Of a DNA stretch of 64,000 nt, positions 9,594 to 18,630 are shown piece by piece. Source of the stretch: Roseovarius sp. S88 (GTDB taxonomy: Bacteria; Pseudomonadota; Alphaproteobacteria; Rhodobacterales; Rhodobacteraceae). The notes under the pieces are model-generated. The model had not been told where the DNA came from. It did no database searches and saw only the letters and a list, made by a program, of their open reading frames with translations. Numbering within the stretch: position 1 is the stretch's first letter; each line of letters starts with the position of its first letter. The stretch spans positions 2,025,501 through 2,089,500 of the forward strand of contig NZ_CP146069.1 of NCBI RefSeq assembly GCF_037023735.1, given 5' to 3'. The position numbers and the translations under genes were made by a program.

Positions 9594-11429
9594 TTATTTT
9601 TCTTCTGCTTTGGACCACCACACTTCGGGGAGAAACCAAACACCGTCCCCATAGACCGGTAGTCGGTTCTTAGGATAGGTCAAGTCCGACAGATGGGCAA
9701 TTCGGCCAATGGAATATTGGTGAATCGGAATGACATAGCGACCTGAAATCAACACTCGGTCAAGCGCGCGCACCGCCGCGACAAACTCTCCACGGCTTTC
9801 AGAGGCCAGCATCGCGTCAATCATCGCGTCTGCGGCGGGGGAGGTCATGCCCATCAGATTGCGGCTGCCCTCCACATTCGCGGTGTCACTGCCCCAATAA
9901 AACCGTTGTTCATTACCCGGGCTGAGCGACATGGAGCGGCGGAAAAAGGTCAGGTCAAAGTCAAAGCTGCGCTCGCGCTCGGCATATTGCGCGCTGTCGA
10001 TGGTTTCCACGGTCAAGGTGATGCCCAGCCGTTCCAGCGCGCGCGCATAGATTTCCATGTAGGCCGTAGCCTGTTGCAAAAGCCCGTCCTGCCGTAGGAG
10101 CACGGTCAATTCCAGCGCGTCGCCATCCGCGTTTTGCAACTGACCGTCCTGCACGGTCCAGCCCGCCTCGGCCAAAAGATCTGCCGCCTTGCGAATATTC
10201 GCGCGGTTGCGCTTGGAGCCGTCGCTTTGGGGCAGGGTGTAGCCCTCTAGCGCGCTGGGCAGGAGATCATCCTTCAGGGGTTCCAGCAATGCGCGCACGC
10301 GTCCAACAGCGGGGCCTTCAAGCATGCCCAACTCAGACCCTGAGAAATACGAGGTGATCCGGGGCTGACGCCCGCCGGTCAGGGCGTCATTGATGAATTC
10401 GAAATTGAACGCATGAATGAGAGCCTCGCGCACCCGCCAGTCATCCAGCGGCGCGCGGCGGGTGTTCATCACGAACCCGGTCATGCCTGAGGGTTTGGAA
10501 TGGGGAATTTCGCTCAGTGTGATCTCGCCGTTTTGCGCGGCCGGAAAATCATATTGCGTCGCCCATTTCTCGGCGTTCAGTTCACGCACAAAAGACACCG
10601 CCTTGGCTTTGAATGCCTCCTTGAGCACGGTGTCGTCACCGTAAAACTCAATCCGGATTTCATCGAAATTCGCAGTGCCCCGCCGCAGCGCCAAATCCGC
10701 CCCCCAATAATCCGGGTTGCGTTTTAGCGTGACATGCCGCCCGGCCTCGAAATCGGCGACCGCATAGGGAGCGCTGCCGATGGGCACGTCATTGATCGAG
10801 GCTTCGGCAAACTCCTTGCCCTCCCACTGCGCCTTTTTGAGAATCGGGCGCAGCCCGGCAATGAGCGCAAGCTCCCGATCATTGGTGTTAAATGTCAGCC
10901 GAACGGAGTTTGGACCAGTCGCTTCGATCTTGTCGACCTTTTGCAGGAAGCTGCGATATCGGCCATGTCCCTCGGCTCCTAGCGTCTCGTAGGACCAGAT
11001 CACATCCTCGACCGTGACCGGGCTTCCATCCGAGAATCGCGCCTCCGGGCGCAGGGTAAACTCCACCCATTCGCGATTCGGGCCGGTTTCGACCGATTCG
11101 GCCAAAAGACCGTAAAGCGTGAACGGTTCGTCCCAGGAACGACCCATCAGGGATTCGTGCGTCAGAAATCTTAACTGCCAGGGCGGCGTGCCCTTTTGAA
11201 CAAAGGGGTTCAGGCTGTCGAAGCTGCCCACGTTACCTGTGACCAGCCGTCCGCCTTTGGGCGCATCGGGGTTGGCATAAGGCAGGGATACGAAATCTGG
11301 GGGCAGGGCAGGATCGCCATACATAGCTATGCCATGCGATGGCTCGGCTTGTGCGGTGCCGCCAAGCGCGCAAAAAACGAAAAAACAAGCGATCAGACGC
11401 CTTGCGCGTGGGAAAAAATCTGGTGTCAT
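9594..11429 (-). CDS. YejA-like extracellular solute-binding protein
   Basis: A 611-residue periplasmic binding protein of the large oligopeptide-type (SBP family 5) class, the receptor of Yej-type peptide/microcin C importers. A signal peptide ends at TAQA around residue 28. The early ANPDAPKGGRLVTGNVGSFD segment with the following DSLNPF is typical of YejA, as is the C-terminal NRLPVYGDGVWFLPEVWW. The partner permeases and ATPase (yejBEF) are not beside it, so it either works with a system elsewhere or is an orphan receptor. The ATG at 11429 gives a proper signal peptide. Confidence 0.82.
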   Translation of the reverse strand: MTPDFFPRARRLIACFFVFCALGGTAQAEPSHGIAMYGDPALPPDFVSLPYANPDAPKGGRLVTGNVGSFDSLNPFVQKGTPPWQLRFLTHESLMGRSWDEPFTLYGLLAESVETGPNREWVEFTLRPEARFSDGSPVTVEDVIWSYETLGAEGHGRYRSFLQKVDKIEATGPNSVRLTFNTNDRELALIAGLRPILKKAQWEGKEFAEASINDVPIGSAPYAVADFEAGRHVTLKRNPDYWGADLALRRGTANFDEIRIEFYGDDTVLKEAFKAKAVSFVRELNAEKWATQYDFPAAQNGEITLSEIPHSKPSGMTGFVMNTRRAPLDDWRVREALIHAFNFEFINDALTGGRQPRITSYFSGSELGMLEGPAVGRVRALLEPLKDDLLPSALEGYTLPQSDGSKRNRANIRKAADLLAEAGWTVQDGQLQNADGDALELTVLLRQDGLLQQATAYMEIYARALERLGITLTVETIDSAQYAERERSFDFDLTFFRRSMSLSPGNEQRFYWGSDTANVEGSRNLMGMTSPAADAMIDAMLASESRGEFVAAVRALDRVLISGRYVIPIHQYSIGRIAHLSDLTYPKNRLPVYGDGVWFLPEVWWSKAEEK

Positions 11430-11508
11430 ATGGGCAACAATCCTGCTCAGCCCTTGTTTCTTTGGCTTTGAACGTAATTGCGCTTTTCCATGTTTTCAAA
11501 CTTTTAGC

Positions 11509-11537
11509 TTGGATCAGAGAAATGAATTGCTTATAAA
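11509..11537 (+). promoter_or_regulatory. Promoter of the candidate small RNA
   Basis: TTGGAT, 17 bases, TATAAA: close to a housekeeping sigma promoter. The expected start of transcription is near 11544, just ahead of the first hairpin. Confidence 0.5.
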
Positions 11538-11543
11538 GAGGTT

Positions 11544-11619
11544 ACTGCTCGATAGGTTTCTTGCCTGTATGAAACCTGCCTCAATAACTTAACGTCGGCT
11601 TCGTGCCGGCGTTTTTTTT
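11544..11619 (+). ncRNA. Candidate small RNA (about 75 nt) with its own promoter and terminator
   Basis: Between the divergent yejA-like gene and bdhA there is a plus-strand -35/-10 pair TTGGAT (11509-11514) and TATAAA (11532-11537), spaced 17 bases. Downstream lies a stem AGGTTTC/GAAACCT (11554-11560 and 11571-11577) with a 10-base loop. A strong terminator follows: ACGTCGGC, loop TTCGT, GCCGGCGT, ending in eight Ts (11612-11619). No upstream plus-strand gene needs this terminator. No open frame of note lies inside. I do not recognise the RNA family. Confidence 0.55.
11592..11619 (+). terminator. Rho-independent terminator with eight Ts
   Basis: The stem ACGTCGGC/GCCGGCGT has one G-T wobble, a TTCGT loop and an eight-T tail. 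It is the strongest intrinsic terminator in the window and has no protein gene upstream on its strand, which is the main reason for proposing a small RNA here. Confidence 0.8.
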
Positions 11620-11730
11620 GGGCAGCAGCCATTCCAAATCCAATTGCGTTTTTGTGAAGGCTTGACCGTTTCCTCTTTGCGCCATCTTGGTTAAGGCAAG
11701 TCAACCAAGATGAACACCGAGAGGATCGTC

Positions 11731-12516
11731 ATGTCACTCAATATGTCCCTGAAAGGCAAAACCGCCGTGGTCACCGGATCCACCTCTGGCATCGGGCTTG
11801 GGATCGCCACGTCGCTGGCCGAAGCGGGTGCTCGGATCATCCTGAACGGTCGCGTCGCGCGAGATGCCTGTGAGGAATGCGCCGAAAAAATCCGGCAGGA
11901 CACTGGCGCCGAGGTTGAATTTGTCGCCGCCGATATGGGCGATCCAGAGGCATGCCATGCGCTCATTGAGGCGGCTGGTGGCTGTGACATCCTTGTGAAC
12001 AATGCCGGGGTCCAGCATGTGGCGGGCATCCCGGAGTTTCCGGTGGACAAATGGAACCTGATCCTGGCTGTCAATCTCAGCTCGGCCTTTCACACCACTG
12101 CAGCCGCTTTGCCGCATATGCGCAAACGCGGCTGGGGCAGGGTGATCAATATCGCCAGCGCCCATGGTCTGACAGCCAGCCCCTATAAGTCAGCCTATGT
12201 CGCGGCCAAGCACGGCATGGTTGGACTCACCAAAGTGACCGCGCTGGAGACCGCGGAAGAACCGATCACCTGCAACGCCGTGTGTCCCGGCTACGTGATG
12301 ACGCCGCTGGTGGAAAAGCAGATCCCCGACACAATGGAGAAATACGGCATGGACCGCGAAACGGTGATCCGCGAAGTGATCCTGGAACGCCAGCCATCCA
12401 AACAGATGGCGTCTGTCGAGCAAATGGGCGGCACTGTTCTGTTTCTTTGCTCACCTGCAGCAGAACAGATAACCGGGACAACGATCAGCGTAGATGGCGG
12501 CTGGACGGCGCTTTGA
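11731..12516 (+). CDS. bdhA: 3-hydroxybutyrate dehydrogenase (SDR family)
   Basis: A 261-residue short-chain dehydrogenase that interconverts D-3-hydroxybutyrate and acetoacetate with NAD, linking polyhydroxybutyrate or ketone-body use to central metabolism. The nucleotide motif is TGSTSGIGLGIA, then NNAGVQH, the catalytic Ser in NIASAHGL and the YVAAK Tyr/Lys pair. The phrase SAHGLTASPYKSAYVAAKHG and the C-terminal QITGTTISVDGGWTAL are typical of 3-hydroxybutyrate dehydrogenases. I start at ATG 11731, preceded by GAGAGG, rather than at the upstream in-frame ATG 11710, which would add seven poorly supported residues. Confidence 0.88.
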   Translation: MSLNMSLKGKTAVVTGSTSGIGLGIATSLAEAGARIILNGRVARDACEECAEKIRQDTGAEVEFVAADMGDPEACHALIEAAGGCDILVNNAGVQHVAGIPEFPVDKWNLILAVNLSSAFHTTAAALPHMRKRGWGRVINIASAHGLTASPYKSAYVAAKHGMVGLTKVTALETAEEPITCNAVCPGYVMTPLVEKQIPDTMEKYGMDRETVIREVILERQPSKQMASVEQMGGTVLFLCSPAAEQITGTTISVDGGWTAL

Positions 12517-12614
12517 GTGGACTGATAGACGGCAGCTTTGCGGACGAAGCTGACATTCTTGTCAACGAATTTCGATCCAGATATTGCGTCGTTTGAATCC
12601 TGTGGGAGGCAATA

Positions 12615-13016
12615 ATGGGTATCTCAATCATCGTTGTCGGCTATTGGAAACATAAAGAAGGCGGCATGCCTACCGCGGAGGTGCTTGAACTATTCGGAAA
12701 ACCGCAAGATGAAGGTCTTCAAGGCGTTCTCGCTTACGACAACCAGACCTATTGCGAGTTCTCCATAACTCAAGAAAACGACACCGCTACAGTAATTTCA
12801 ATTGATAGACCATACGCTCACCAATCGCTTTATGAATTACTTTTTGAATTGCTGGAGCGTGGTCCATACATGCTTTTTTCACCTGAAGGAGAAATCACTC
12901 CAGTGGTCGCGCGTGCGGACATGATTGAACACTTGCCCCAAAGTGTCATCGAAGCATTTGGAAGGCCGGTAATCGTACCAGATGGCGCAAGCTTGTCATC
13001 TACGCTGTTTGGGTGA
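12615..13016 (+). CDS. Hypothetical protein, 133 residues
   Basis: I do not recognise this protein. It has no signal peptide or membrane span, is moderately acidic, and has a strong RBS (GGGAGG six bases before the ATG). Its base composition is visibly richer in A/T than the neighbours (for example in the ISIDRPYAHQSLYELLFELLERG segment), which suggests acquisition. It stands alone between bdhA and the opposing DUF502 gene, with about 100 non-coding bases before it. Confidence 0.65.
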   Translation: MGISIIVVGYWKHKEGGMPTAEVLELFGKPQDEGLQGVLAYDNQTYCEFSITQENDTATVISIDRPYAHQSLYELLFELLERGPYMLFSPEGEITPVVARADMIEHLPQSVIEAFGRPVIVPDGASLSSTLFG

Positions 13017-13068
13017 CGCTAAGGGCTCAAAGCGGACCGCTCGCCTCAAAACCCAACCGATCTTCGGC

Positions 13069-13812
13069 TTACCCCTGGCCGTCTGTCTCCGCCCCGTTCT
13101 GGCCATTCTGTCCCGGATAGACCAGACCAGCGGAGATCACGAGTTTGGCGGCATCCTCGATCGACATGTCCAGTTCAATGACGTCTTCTTTGGGGAAGAA
13201 GAGCAGAAAACCCGAGGTCGGGTTTGGCGTGGTGGGGACAAACACACTGACCATGGCACCGCTCGTCTCGGCCTTCGCGAGGATTTCGCCCTTGGTGTCG
13301 GTCGAGATAAAGCCGATGGCCCAGATGCCTTTGCGCGGGTACTGGATCAGGCAGGCCTTTTCGAAACTGCGCTCGGATTGCTGAAACACCGTCTCGGCGA
13401 TCTGCTTGACGCCTGAGTAGATCGAGCGCACCACCGGCATGCGGTCCACCAGAGTTTCGGCATAGGCAATGAGCGATTTGCCGATCAGCCCTTTGGCAAT
13501 CCAGCCCACAAAGATTGTGAAGAGTAGAAAGACGATGACACCCACGCCACGGATGTTGATCTTGACCCAGCCTTCATCATCGGGGCGCGTATTGCCCAGG
13601 AACCAGCGGTTGACCAGATTTTCCGGCTGATAGGCCTCTGGTACAAATGGCAGGACGAACCCGTCCACCCAGCCGATCAGCGACCAGATCAGCCACACCG
13701 TCAGACCGACCGGCGCAATCACGATGATGCCGGTTAGAAAACTCGCGCGCAGACCACCAAAACGACTATGCTTCTTGGGGTGCGGTGGTTCTTCGTCAAA
13801 CGGGGTATTCAT
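13069..13812 (-). CDS. DUF502 family membrane protein
   Basis: A 247-residue membrane protein of the DUF502 family, whose function is not established. Two hydrophobic segments lie at about residues 24-50 and 88-112. They are followed by the conserved block VDRMPVVRSIYSGVKQIAETV, and then a soluble C-terminal domain with GFISTDTKG, SVFVPTTPNPTSGFLLFFPKEDV and AAKLVISAGLVYPG. A short hydrophilic N-terminus faces the cytoplasm. It stands alone, convergent with the hypothetical gene before it. Confidence 0.82.
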   Translation of the reverse strand: MNTPFDEEPPHPKKHSRFGGLRASFLTGIIVIAPVGLTVWLIWSLIGWVDGFVLPFVPEAYQPENLVNRWFLGNTRPDDEGWVKINIRGVGVIVFLLFTIFVGWIAKGLIGKSLIAYAETLVDRMPVVRSIYSGVKQIAETVFQQSERSFEKACLIQYPRKGIWAIGFISTDTKGEILAKAETSGAMVSVFVPTTPNPTSGFLLFFPKEDVIELDMSIEDAAKLVISAGLVYPGQNGQNGAETDGQG

Positions 13813-13886
13813 GTTGTCCCAGCCCAGTCACAGACCTGCGAAACCTAAGCGCTTTGATCTGGCCTCACAATGCAGATTGTTGCGAT

Positions 13887-14812
13887 TCAAGCGCTTGAGG
13901 TCTGATTTTTCAAAGAAATGGCAATTTTTCCGGCAAGTCGTGCGTTGTTTTCAATTAGCGCGATATTGGCGGCAAGCGTGCGGCCTTTCGTCAGCTCGTT
14001 CAGCCGGGCAAGAAGGTAAGGCGTGACAGCCTTGCCCGCTATACCTTGTGCCTCTGCCTCAGCGGTGGCTTGTGTGACGAGCGGTTCAAGCTCTGTGTGC
14101 GAGATCGACGCGGTCTTTGGCAACGGATTGGCGATGAGTTGCCCGCCAGGCAACCCAAGAACGCCCCGCATCACATGCGCCTTGGCAATCGCATCGGCAC
14201 TGTCCATGCGCAGCGGCGCCCTCAAATCAGATGCGGCTGACCAAAAGGTGGGCAGGGCGTCTTGCCCATAGGCAATCACCGGCACCCCAAGTGTTTCCAG
14301 AACTTCCAGCGTTTTGGGCAAATCCAGAATGGCCTTGGCACCGGCGCAAACCACGGTCACGGGCGTCTGCGCCAGTTCCTGAAGATCAGCCGAGACATCA
14401 AAGCTGTCTTCTGCGCCGCGATGGACACCCCCAATACCCCCGTGGCAAAGACCTGAATACCGGCCAGACGTGCTGCGATCATCGTGGCGGCCACGGTGGT
14501 TGAGCCATTGCCTCCTCTCGCGAGGCAAACGGCCAAATCCGCACGGCTCAGCTTGACCACGTCATCGGCCCGCGCCAATGCCTCCAACTCTTCTTCCGTC
14601 AGGCCGATATGCAATCCGCCAGCAATCACCGCGATCGTCGCCGGAATGGCCCCTTCTTCGCGCACGGCATCCTGCACGCGCCACACGGTTTCGAGGTTCT
14701 GCGGAAAGGGCATGCCATGGGTAATGATCGCGCTTTCGAGCGCCACAATGGGTGCGCCGCGTGCCTGTGCGTCGCTCACTTCGGGGGAATAGATCAGGGG
14801 CAGGGTGGCCAT
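13887..14812 (-). pseudogene. psuG: Pseudouridine-5'-phosphate glycosidase split by a one-base deletion
   Basis: PsuG cleaves pseudouridine 5'-phosphate to uracil and ribose 5-phosphate. Frame one (from ATG 14812) covers about 125 good residues: ALESAIITHGMPFPQN, LARGGNGSTTVAATM, then IQVFATG. The rest, beginning GGIGGVHRGAEDSFDVSADL, continues in another frame to the stop at 13887. One G added to the run of five (plus-strand CCCCC at 14437-14441) joins the two into a normal product of about 308 residues. Outside this point the coding looks intact, so this is either a sequencing slip or a very recent inactivation. No PsuK-type kinase gene lies alongside. Confidence 0.85.
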
Positions 14813-14905
14813 TTAACGGTGATGCCGGTGAGCACAACGTTTTGCAATGGTTTTGCTGGACGCAGGGTCAAAAGCTGTCACATTGGGGTCAGGAGGCGCG
14901 TTGCG

Positions 14906-15319
14906 TTGAAGTTTGTTCCGATCATCACCTCGCTGTTATTGACTGCTCAGGCCGCCTTGGGCTGCGACGCCGATCTTGATCCTATCGATCACGCGTTGCG
15001 CAGCGACGCCCCGCTAACCCTCGAGCGCGCCACGTGCCAGCAAAGCCTGGAGCTTTCAGGAACCATCAAAGATACATGCTACTGGACCTACGACTATCGC
15101 GCTCCCGAAGCGGAAGTGGCATTCGCGCGATGGTCCGACGCGTTGTTGTCCTGTTTCGGAGCGAACCATGCGCAGCTGCGTGACCAACAGGTCAACCATC
15201 CCGACAGCTACACCTTGCACCGCTTTGACGCGGGAACGGCGCAAATCTCACTCTCGCTGAAAGACAAGGCTGGCTTGAGCCAAACGCTGGTGTTCATTCA
15301 GATCACCCCAAAGTCTTGA
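14906..15319 (+). CDS. Small secreted protein of unknown function
   Basis: A 137-residue protein with an N-terminal signal peptide (KFVPIITSLLLTAQAALGC). The segment before Cys20 (ALGC) is a weak lipobox, so it may be a lipoprotein or a simple Sec substrate. The start is TTG 14906, nine bases after AGGAGG (14891-14896); the open frame extends left but without a signal peptide. The mature part has several cysteines (ATCQQ, KDTCYWTYDYR, LLSCFGANH) that could form disulfides. I do not recognise the family. Confidence 0.65.
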   Translation: MKFVPIITSLLLTAQAALGCDADLDPIDHALRSDAPLTLERATCQQSLELSGTIKDTCYWTYDYRAPEAEVAFARWSDALLSCFGANHAQLRDQQVNHPDSYTLHRFDAGTAQISLSLKDKAGLSQTLVFIQITPKS

Positions 15320-15336
15320 CGCCATACTGAGAGGGG

Positions 15337-15363
15337 TTGCGCCGCTTTCAAACCCGCTATATA
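15337..15363 (+). promoter_or_regulatory. Possible rpsB-tsf promoter
   Basis: TTGCGC (15337-15342) and TATATA (15358-15363) are separated by 15 bases, a shorter gap than the ideal 17. They lie about 120 bases before rpsB. The leader from about 15370 to 15482 contains short G/C-rich inverted stretches and could carry S2 autoregulation, but I cannot assign a known leader motif. Confidence 0.35.
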
Positions 15364-15482
15364 CGCGCGCCATTAATCCGCAGGTATGGGCGGGCTGATG
15401 GGGGAGACATCCCCATAGGTCCACCGGTTGAAGCACCCGCTTCTCATCCCGTACCGAGGCGTAAACCGGAAAGGATACGACC

Positions 15483-16343
15483 ATGGCTCTTCCAGAGTTC
15501 TCCATGCGTCAGCTGCTTGAAGCTGGCGTGCACTTCGGCCACCAGACGCAGCGTTGGAACCCCCGCATGGGCGAGTTCATCTATGGCGCGCGCAACGGCA
15601 TTCACATCATGGACCTGACGCAAACCGTCCCGATGCTGGACGCGGCGCTGAACGCCATCCGTGAAACCGTCGCCAAAGGCGGCCGCATTCTCTTTGTCGG
15701 CACCAAGCGTCAGGCCGCTGCCCCAATTGCCGATGCGGCCGAAAAATGTGCGCAGTATTACATGAACCACCGCTGGCTTGGTGGCACATTGACAAACTGG
15801 CAAACCGTCAGCCAGTCGATCAAGCGTTTGAATGAGATTGACGAGATCATGGCGTCGGGACCCGAAGGTCTGACGAAAAAAGAACGTCTGGGTCTGGAAC
15901 GTGACCAGGGAAAACTGCAGGCCTCGCTGGGCGGGATCCGCGAAATGGGTGGCACGCCAGACCTGCTTTTCGTCATCGACGTCAAGAAAGAGGCGCTGGC
16001 TGTGGCCGAAGCCAATAAGCTGGGCATTCCGGTCGTGGCGGTGGTGGACACCAACTGTTCACCAGATGGTGTGGATTACCTTATCCCAGGCAACGACGAC
16101 GCGGCGCGCGCCATTGCGCTTTACTGTGACCTGGCGGCGCGTGCAGCCCTTGATGGCATGTCCGCACAGATGGGGGCCGCAGGCGTTGATCTGGGCGCGA
16201 TGGAAGAAGCCCCGATGGAAGAGGCGGTTGCCGAGGCCGCTCCGGCTGAAGCCGCTGCCGAAGAGGTAAAGGCGGAAGACGCGAAGGCAGAAGAGGCCCC
16301 CGCCGAGGATGCGGACAGCAAAGAAGCCCCGGCTGAAAGCTAA
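15483..16343 (+). CDS. rpsB: 30S ribosomal protein S2
   Basis: Small-subunit ribosomal protein S2, 286 residues. The opening [24 protein letters not shown], then [18 protein letters not shown] and [25 protein letters not shown], is diagnostic. Residues from about 240 form an acidic Ala/Glu-rich tail ([20 protein letters not shown]), longer than the E. coli protein and common in Rhodobacterales. AAAGGA precedes the ATG. It is followed by tsf in the standard order. Confidence 0.97.
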   Translation: MALPEFSMRQLLEAGVHFGHQTQRWNPRMGEFIYGARNGIHIMDLTQTVPMLDAALNAIRETVAKGGRILFVGTKRQAAAPIADAAEKCAQYYMNHRWLGGTLTNWQTVSQSIKRLNEIDEIMASGPEGLTKKERLGLERDQGKLQASLGGIREMGGTPDLLFVIDVKKEALAVAEANKLGIPVVAVVDTNCSPDGVDYLIPGNDDAARAIALYCDLAARAALDGMSAQMGAAGVDLGAMEEAPMEEAVAEAAPAEAAAEEVKAEDAKAEEAPAEDADSKEAPAES

Positions 16344-16416
16344 ACCGTTACCGACATGACATATGGGGCAGGGGGGACCTGCCTCTGACACTCTGAAAGA
16401 TGTGAGGAGAGCCAAA

Positions 16417-17292
16417 ATGGCGATCACTGCTGCAATGGTAAAAGAACTGCGCGATTCCACGGGCGCAGGCATGATGGACGCGAAAAAAGCGCTGACAGAA
16501 AACAACGGTGACATGGAAGCGGCCGTTGACTGGCTGCGCACCAAAGGCTTGGCAAAGGCAGCCAAGAAATCAGGGCGTACGGCTGCTGAGGGTCTTGTGG
16601 CCGTTCTGGTCGAAGGCGGCAAAGGCGTTGCAGTTGAAGTAAACTCTGAGACCGACTTCGTTGCCAAGAATGCTGACTTCCAAGCCATGGTCGCAGGCAT
16701 TGCAAAGATTGCCCTGACCGCAGCGGATTATGAGGCGCTACTTGCATCTGACATGGGCGGTAAAACCGTTCAGGACGTGGTAACAGAAAAAATCGCCACG
16801 ATTGGCGAGAACATGTCTATCCGCCGCATGGCATCCATCGAAGGCCAGATCGTTGTGTCTTACGTGCACAATGCGGTCGTAGACGGCATGGGCAAAATCG
16901 GTGTTCTGGTTGCGATGACCGGCGGAGATGAGGCGTTTGGCAAGCAGGTTGCGATGCATATCGCCGCGACCAACCCTGCGGCTCTGAACGAAGAGCAGCT
17001 GGATCAAGCGATCGTTGACAAGGAACGTCAAGTTCAGATCGACATCGCGCGCGAGTCCGGCAAGCCTGAAGAGGTGATCGAGAAGATGATCATCGGTCGT
17101 ATGAAGAAATTCATGGCCGAGGTCACGCTTGTGAACCAGTCCTTTGTGATCAACCCTGATCTGACTGTCGGGGCCGCCGCCAAAGAAGCAGGGGCCGAGA
17201 TCACTGGCTTCGTCCGCATGGAAGTCGGCGAAGGCATCGAGAAGAAAGAAGAAAACTTTGCCGAAGAAGTCGCCAAGGCGGCTCAAGGCTAG
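16417..17292 (+). CDS. tsf: Elongation factor Ts
   Basis: The nucleotide exchange factor for EF-Tu, 291 residues. The N-terminal UBA-like domain ([20 protein letters not shown]) and the TDFVAKN motif, which contacts EF-Tu, are both present, followed by the two core subdomains. ATG 16417 follows GAGGAGA; an upstream in-frame ATG (16363) is rejected because it lacks similarity. It lies 73 bases downstream of rpsB, very likely in the same transcript. Confidence 0.97.
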   Translation: MAITAAMVKELRDSTGAGMMDAKKALTENNGDMEAAVDWLRTKGLAKAAKKSGRTAAEGLVAVLVEGGKGVAVEVNSETDFVAKNADFQAMVAGIAKIALTAADYEALLASDMGGKTVQDVVTEKIATIGENMSIRRMASIEGQIVVSYVHNAVVDGMGKIGVLVAMTGGDEAFGKQVAMHIAATNPAALNEEQLDQAIVDKERQVQIDIARESGKPEEVIEKMIIGRMKKFMAEVTLVNQSFVINPDLTVGAAAKEAGAEITGFVRMEVGEGIEKKEENFAEEVAKAAQG

Positions 17293-17311
17293 GCAAAGGC
17301 AAAACATCGGA

Positions 17312-17449
17312 CCGAGGGGCCAGCCCCTCGGGCTACACTTTATGCGAGGGGCCAGCCTCTCGCGCTCCCCGGGATACTTTCGGCAAGAAGAAAGAAACCG
17401 TCTTTTCTTTTTGCCATAAATATCCTGGGGGTTTGGGGGCAAAGCCCCC
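17312..17449. repeat. Cluster of four hairpins after tsf (terminator/REP-like block)
   Basis: First, CCGAGGGG-CCAG-CCCCTCGG (17312-17331) is a perfect stem. Second, a near copy GCGAGGGG-CCAG-CCTCTCGC follows at 17344-17363. Third, a long imperfect stem pairs GGCAAGAAG... with ...CTTTTTGCC, flanked by GGGATA and TATCC, at about 17371-17427. Fourth, GGGGGC-AAA-GCCCCC (17435-17449) is followed by ATTTTC. Together they terminate tsf transcription. The third element looks like a dispersed roseobacter intergenic palindrome; that is from memory and needs a genome search. Confidence 0.6.
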
Positions 17450-17478
17450 ATTTTCATGTCAAGGGAGGGGTGTGAGAC

Positions 17479-18591
17479 ATGCAAAAAACAGTTGTGAATA
17501 GCTGGAACGAATGGGACCCACTCAAGCACGTCATCGTAGGGCGTGCGGATGATTGCCACATCCCCCCCGAAGAACCCGCACTTGATGCCAAAGTGCCCGA
17601 AGACAGCGACATGCGCGGCCAATGGGGCAGGCGGCCGCAAGAGACGATTGACCGGGCCAATGAGCTTTTGGACAATTTCGCAGCACTGCTTGAATCGCGT
17701 GGTGTGCGCGTGGACCGGCCCACGCCAATTGACCATAGCCTACCCGCCACAACCCCGGATTTCCACACCGACAGCCAGTTTGGCTGTATGCCGCCGCGCG
17801 ATGTGCTGCTGACCGTGGGCAGCGAGATCCTTGAAGCGACGATGTCCTATCGCTGCCGATGGTTTGAATATCTCAACTACCGTCCGCTGTTGCAGCAGTA
17901 CTTCAATGAAGACCCCAATTTCCGCCATGAATGCGCCCCCAAGCCGCGCCTGACAGATGCGGATTACCATCCCGACTACCTCAGCGAGAAAATCGGCGTG
18001 GAAAAGCGCCTGAAATGGACGGCAGAGAAATTCTTTGTCACCACCGAAGAAGAACCGCTCTTTGACGCTGCCGATGTGCTGCGCTTTGGGCGCGACCTGG
18101 TGGTGCAACATGGGTTCACCACCAACCTTAAAGGCATCGAATGGATCCGGCGGCACTTTCCGGATCATCGCGTGCATGCGGTGAATTTCCCGGGCGACCC
18201 ATATCCCATTCACATCGACGCCACCTTTACGCCGCTGCGCCCCGGGCTTATTCTCAACAACCCGCAACGCCGCTTGCCCGAGGATCAACGCGAGATGTTT
18301 GAGAAAAACGACTGGCAGATCGTGGATGCTGCGCAACCCGCCCATAATGCACCGCCACCGCTGTGCTATTCGTCCACTTGGCTCAGCATGAATGTGCTTG
18401 TGCTGGATCCCAAAACGGTCTGTGTCGAGAAATCCGAAGTCTATCAGGCCGAGCAAATGGACAAGCTTGGAATGGAGGTGGTTGAGGTTGAACTGCGCGA
18501 TGCCTATGCCTTTGGCGGCGGTTTGCATTGCTGCACGGCGGATGTGTATCGTGAAGGAACCTGTGAGGACTTCTTCCCCAATCTGAGCTAA
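17479..18591 (+). CDS. Amidinotransferase (glycine/inosamine amidinotransferase family)
   Basis: A 370-residue enzyme of the AGAT-type amidinotransferase family, which moves an amidino group from arginine to an amine acceptor. The start NSWNEWDPLKHVIVGRAD is typical. Expected catalytic elements are visible: Asp in PLFDAADVLRFG, His in PIHIDATFTPL, and the nucleophilic Cys in GGGLHCCTADVYREG. The ATG follows AGGGAGGGG. It stands alone between the tsf hairpin block and its own hairpin. The acceptor (glycine, an inosamine, or another amine) cannot be read from the sequence. Confidence 0.83.
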   Translation: MQKTVVNSWNEWDPLKHVIVGRADDCHIPPEEPALDAKVPEDSDMRGQWGRRPQETIDRANELLDNFAALLESRGVRVDRPTPIDHSLPATTPDFHTDSQFGCMPPRDVLLTVGSEILEATMSYRCRWFEYLNYRPLLQQYFNEDPNFRHECAPKPRLTDADYHPDYLSEKIGVEKRLKWTAEKFFVTTEEEPLFDAADVLRFGRDLVVQHGFTTNLKGIEWIRRHFPDHRVHAVNFPGDPYPIHIDATFTPLRPGLILNNPQRRLPEDQREMFEKNDWQIVDAAQPAHNAPPPLCYSSTWLSMNVLVLDPKTVCVEKSEVYQAEQMDKLGMEVVEVELRDAYAFGGGLHCCTADVYREGTCEDFFPNLS

Positions 18592-18598
18592 CGTGAAA

Positions 18599-18630
18599 AC
18601 GGTGCCGCCCGCAGGAAGGGACGGCACCGT
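18599..18630 (+). terminator. Hairpin after the amidinotransferase gene
   Basis: The arms ACGGTGCCG (18599-18607) and CGGCACCGT (18622-18630) are perfect 9-bp complements around a 14-base loop, seven bases after the stop codon. There is no T-run, so it may protect the 3' end or act as a weak terminator. Confidence 0.55.

Noticed and set aside
17312..17363. Tandem GC hairpins as a CRISPR-like repeat pair
   Set aside because: Only two copies, no spacer of regular size and no cas gene; they are terminator-like stems.
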